This document shows, piece after piece, positions 61,100 through 64,000 of a DNA stretch of 64,000 nt. A program made the position numbers and the translations under genes. The notes beneath the pieces were generated by a model. That model worked only from the letters and a program-made list of their open reading frames with translations. It searched no databases and had not been told where the DNA came from. This DNA comes from Streptomyces sp. NBC_00483 (GTDB lineage Bacteria; Actinomycetota; Actinomycetes; Streptomycetales; Streptomycetaceae), in assembly GCF_036013745.1 (NCBI RefSeq), contig NZ_CP107880.1, positions 6,014,001 through 6,078,000 on the forward strand, written 5' to 3'. Each line of letters opens with the position of its first letter. The first letter of the stretch is position 1.

Positions 61100-62515
61100 T
61101 TACGGCCGCGTCATCCGCAGGACATCGAGTGCCTCGTCGAGTTGTTCGACGGTGAGGTCACCCCGCTCCACATAGCCGCCGTCGAGGACGACTTCACGGA
61201 TGGTGCGCCGCTCGGCGAGCGACGTCTTGGCGACCTTGGCAGCCTCCTCGTAGCCGATGTACTTGTTGAGCGGCGTGACGACGGACGGGGAGGACTCGGC
61301 GTACTCGCGGGCGCGCTCGCGGTTGGCGGTGATGCCGTCGACGGTGCGGTCGGCGAGCAGCCGGGACACGTTGGCGAGCAGCCGGATGGACTCCAGCACG
61401 TTCTTGGCGATCACCGGGAGCATCACGTTCAGCTCGAAGTTGCCCGCGGCGCCGGCCGCGGCGACCGTCGCGTCGTTGCCGGTGACCTGGGCCGCGACCA
61501 TCAGCGTCGCCTCGGGAATGACCGGATTCACCTTGCCCGGCATGATCGACGAACCGGGTTGCAGATCCGGGAGGTTGATCTCCGCGAGTCCCGTACGCGG
61601 TCCGGACGCGGCCCACCGCAGATCGTTGGCGATCTTCGTCAGGCCGACGGCGATCGTCCGCAGCTGGCCGCTCGTCTCCACGATCCCGTCGCGCGCGCCC
61701 TGCGCCTCGAAGTGGTCGCGGGCCTCCGTCAGCGGCAGCCCCGTCGCGCGCGCGACCTCGGCGATGACGGCGGCCGAGAACCCGGGCGGGGTGTTGATGC
61801 CCGTGCCGACCGCGGTGCCGCCCAGGGGGAGTTCGGCGAGGCGGGGGAGCGAGGCGGTCAGCCGCTCGACGCCGTAACGGACCTGCGCCGCGTAGCCGCC
61901 GAACTCCTGGCCGAGAGTCACCGGCGTCGCGTCCATCAGATGCGTACGCCCCGACTTCACGACATCGGCGAACTCGGCGGACTTGCGCTCCAGGGACGCG
62001 GCCAGGTGCTCGAGGGCCGGGATCAGGTCGTGGGTGACGGCGGCGGTGGCGGCGATGTGGATGGAGGAGGGGAAGACATCGTTGGACGACTGCGAGGCGT
62101 TCACGTGGTCGTTCGGGTGCACGTCGCGGCCCAGGCGCTCGGTGGCGAGCGTGGCAAGCACCTCGTTGGTGTTCATGTTCGACGACGTACCGGAGCCGGT
62201 CTGGAACACGTCGATCGGGAACTCGTCGTCCCAGCGGCCCTCGGCCACCTCTGCGGCGGCCGCGGCGACGGCCTCGGCGATGTCCTTGTCGACCACCCCG
62301 AGCTCCGCGTTCACCGTGGCCGCCGCGCCCTTGATGCGGGCGAGGGCCTCGATGTGGGCGCGCTCGATGCGCTGCCCGGAGATGGGGAAGTTCTCCACGG
62401 CGCGCTGCGTCTGGGCCCGCCACTTCGCGGCGGCGGGCACGCGGACCTCGCCCATGGAGTCGTGCTCGATGCGGTACTCGCCGTCGGTCTCGCTCATCCC
62501 GGATACGTCGCTCAT
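61100..62515 (-). CDS. fumC: Fumarate hydratase class II
   Basis: A 471-residue homotetrameric, iron-free fumarase interconverting fumarate and malate in the TCA cycle. Signature [15 protein letters not shown], plus [29 protein letters not shown] and [18 protein letters not shown]. The N-terminus could also be the ATG at 62497. It lies downstream of a class I enzyme on the same strand but behind a terminator, so the two are separate units. Confidence 0.97.
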   Translation of the reverse strand: MSDVSGMSETDGEYRIEHDSMGEVRVPAAAKWRAQTQRAVENFPISGQRIERAHIEALARIKGAAATVNAELGVVDKDIAEAVAAAAAEVAEGRWDDEFPIDVFQTGSGTSSNMNTNEVLATLATERLGRDVHPNDHVNASQSSNDVFPSSIHIAATAAVTHDLIPALEHLAASLERKSAEFADVVKSGRTHLMDATPVTLGQEFGGYAAQVRYGVERLTASLPRLAELPLGGTAVGTGINTPPGFSAAVIAEVARATGLPLTEARDHFEAQGARDGIVETSGQLRTIAVGLTKIANDLRWAASGPRTGLAEINLPDLQPGSSIMPGKVNPVIPEATLMVAAQVTGNDATVAAAGAAGNFELNVMLPVIAKNVLESIRLLANVSRLLADRTVDGITANRERAREYAESSPSVVTPLNKYIGYEEAAKVAKTSLAERRTIREVVLDGGYVERGDLTVEQLDEALDVLRMTRP

Positions 62516-62539
62516 ACCAGGTACAGCGAATACGACGGC

Positions 62540-62569
62540 GGGGTTGTTCCGGAACGCCGGAACAACCCC
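62540..62569 (-). terminator. Terminator after class I fumarase gene
   Basis: A perfect 13-base stem (62540-62552 with 62557-62569), loop AACG, 22 bases after the class I stop and before the fumC start. Confidence 0.8.
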
Positions 62570-62591
62570 ACCATCGTGTGATGCCTACTGG

Positions 62592-64000
<1,409 letters not shown>

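Overview
The window is chromosomal DNA from a Streptomyces or a very close actinomycete. The evidence is GC content above 70 percent, frequent GTG starts, a DasR-type operator in front of a chitinase, a 6C small RNA, a monoderm Tad/Flp pilus locus and the familiar ahpD-ahpC-oxyR and two-fumarase neighbourhoods. No tRNA, rRNA, CRISPR array, insertion sequence or prophage was seen. Most of the window reads as core chromosome with a few accessory insertions.

Left part (1-11.8 kb): a truncated NB-ARC ATPase, a YyaL-type thioredoxin-domain protein, a TetR repressor with the drug exporter it probably controls, a hemolysin III-type membrane protein, GTP-dependent PEP carboxykinase, a small conserved protein, an alanine-type aminotransferase and an AlkB dioxygenase behind a possible LexA site.

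11.8-18.9 kb: a catabolic island. A D-aminoacylase and a D-threonine-aldolase-fold deaminase face a KDG-type sugar kinase, an IclR regulator, RidA and a GntP permease across a clear palindromic operator. Together they could degrade N-acyl-D-amino acids, or convert N-acyl-D-glucosaminate to 2-keto-3-deoxygluconate 6-phosphate. This is the best candidate here for an undescribed pathway.

19-33 kb: an acidic hypothetical protein, an Nramp-like transporter without the usual metal motif and a DasR-controlled chitinase. A complete Tad pilus operon follows: Zn-ribbon protein, CpaB, a TadZ-TadE fusion, TadE, TadA, TadB, TadC, Flp, TadG, a lipoprotein and an OmpA-domain protein. No prepilin peptidase is in the window. 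A solitary P450 follows.

33-44 kb: a methyltransferase, a Zn-sensing ArsR repressor divergent from a Zn/Cd P-type ATPase, a 6C RNA, an aldo/keto reductase, an isoprenyl transferase, PIN-PhoH, a secreted lytic transglycosylase-like protein with a long structured leader, and an AI-2E family membrane protein.

44-64 kb: ahpD/ahpC divergent from oxyR; a PadR-ABC-FtsX operon; an SPFH protein with a ribbon-helix-helix protein; a class A penicillin-binding protein; an MFS transporter with an M20 amidohydrolase and a double-Lrp regulator; a hemerythrin-like protein; a SpoIIE-type phosphatase; a DUF402 protein; and class II and class I fumarases, the latter truncated by the window end.

A dispersed GC-rich repeat family (five copies, one hybrid) sits in gaps and once inside a coding region. 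A different repeat-like sequence is embedded in the P-type ATPase gene.
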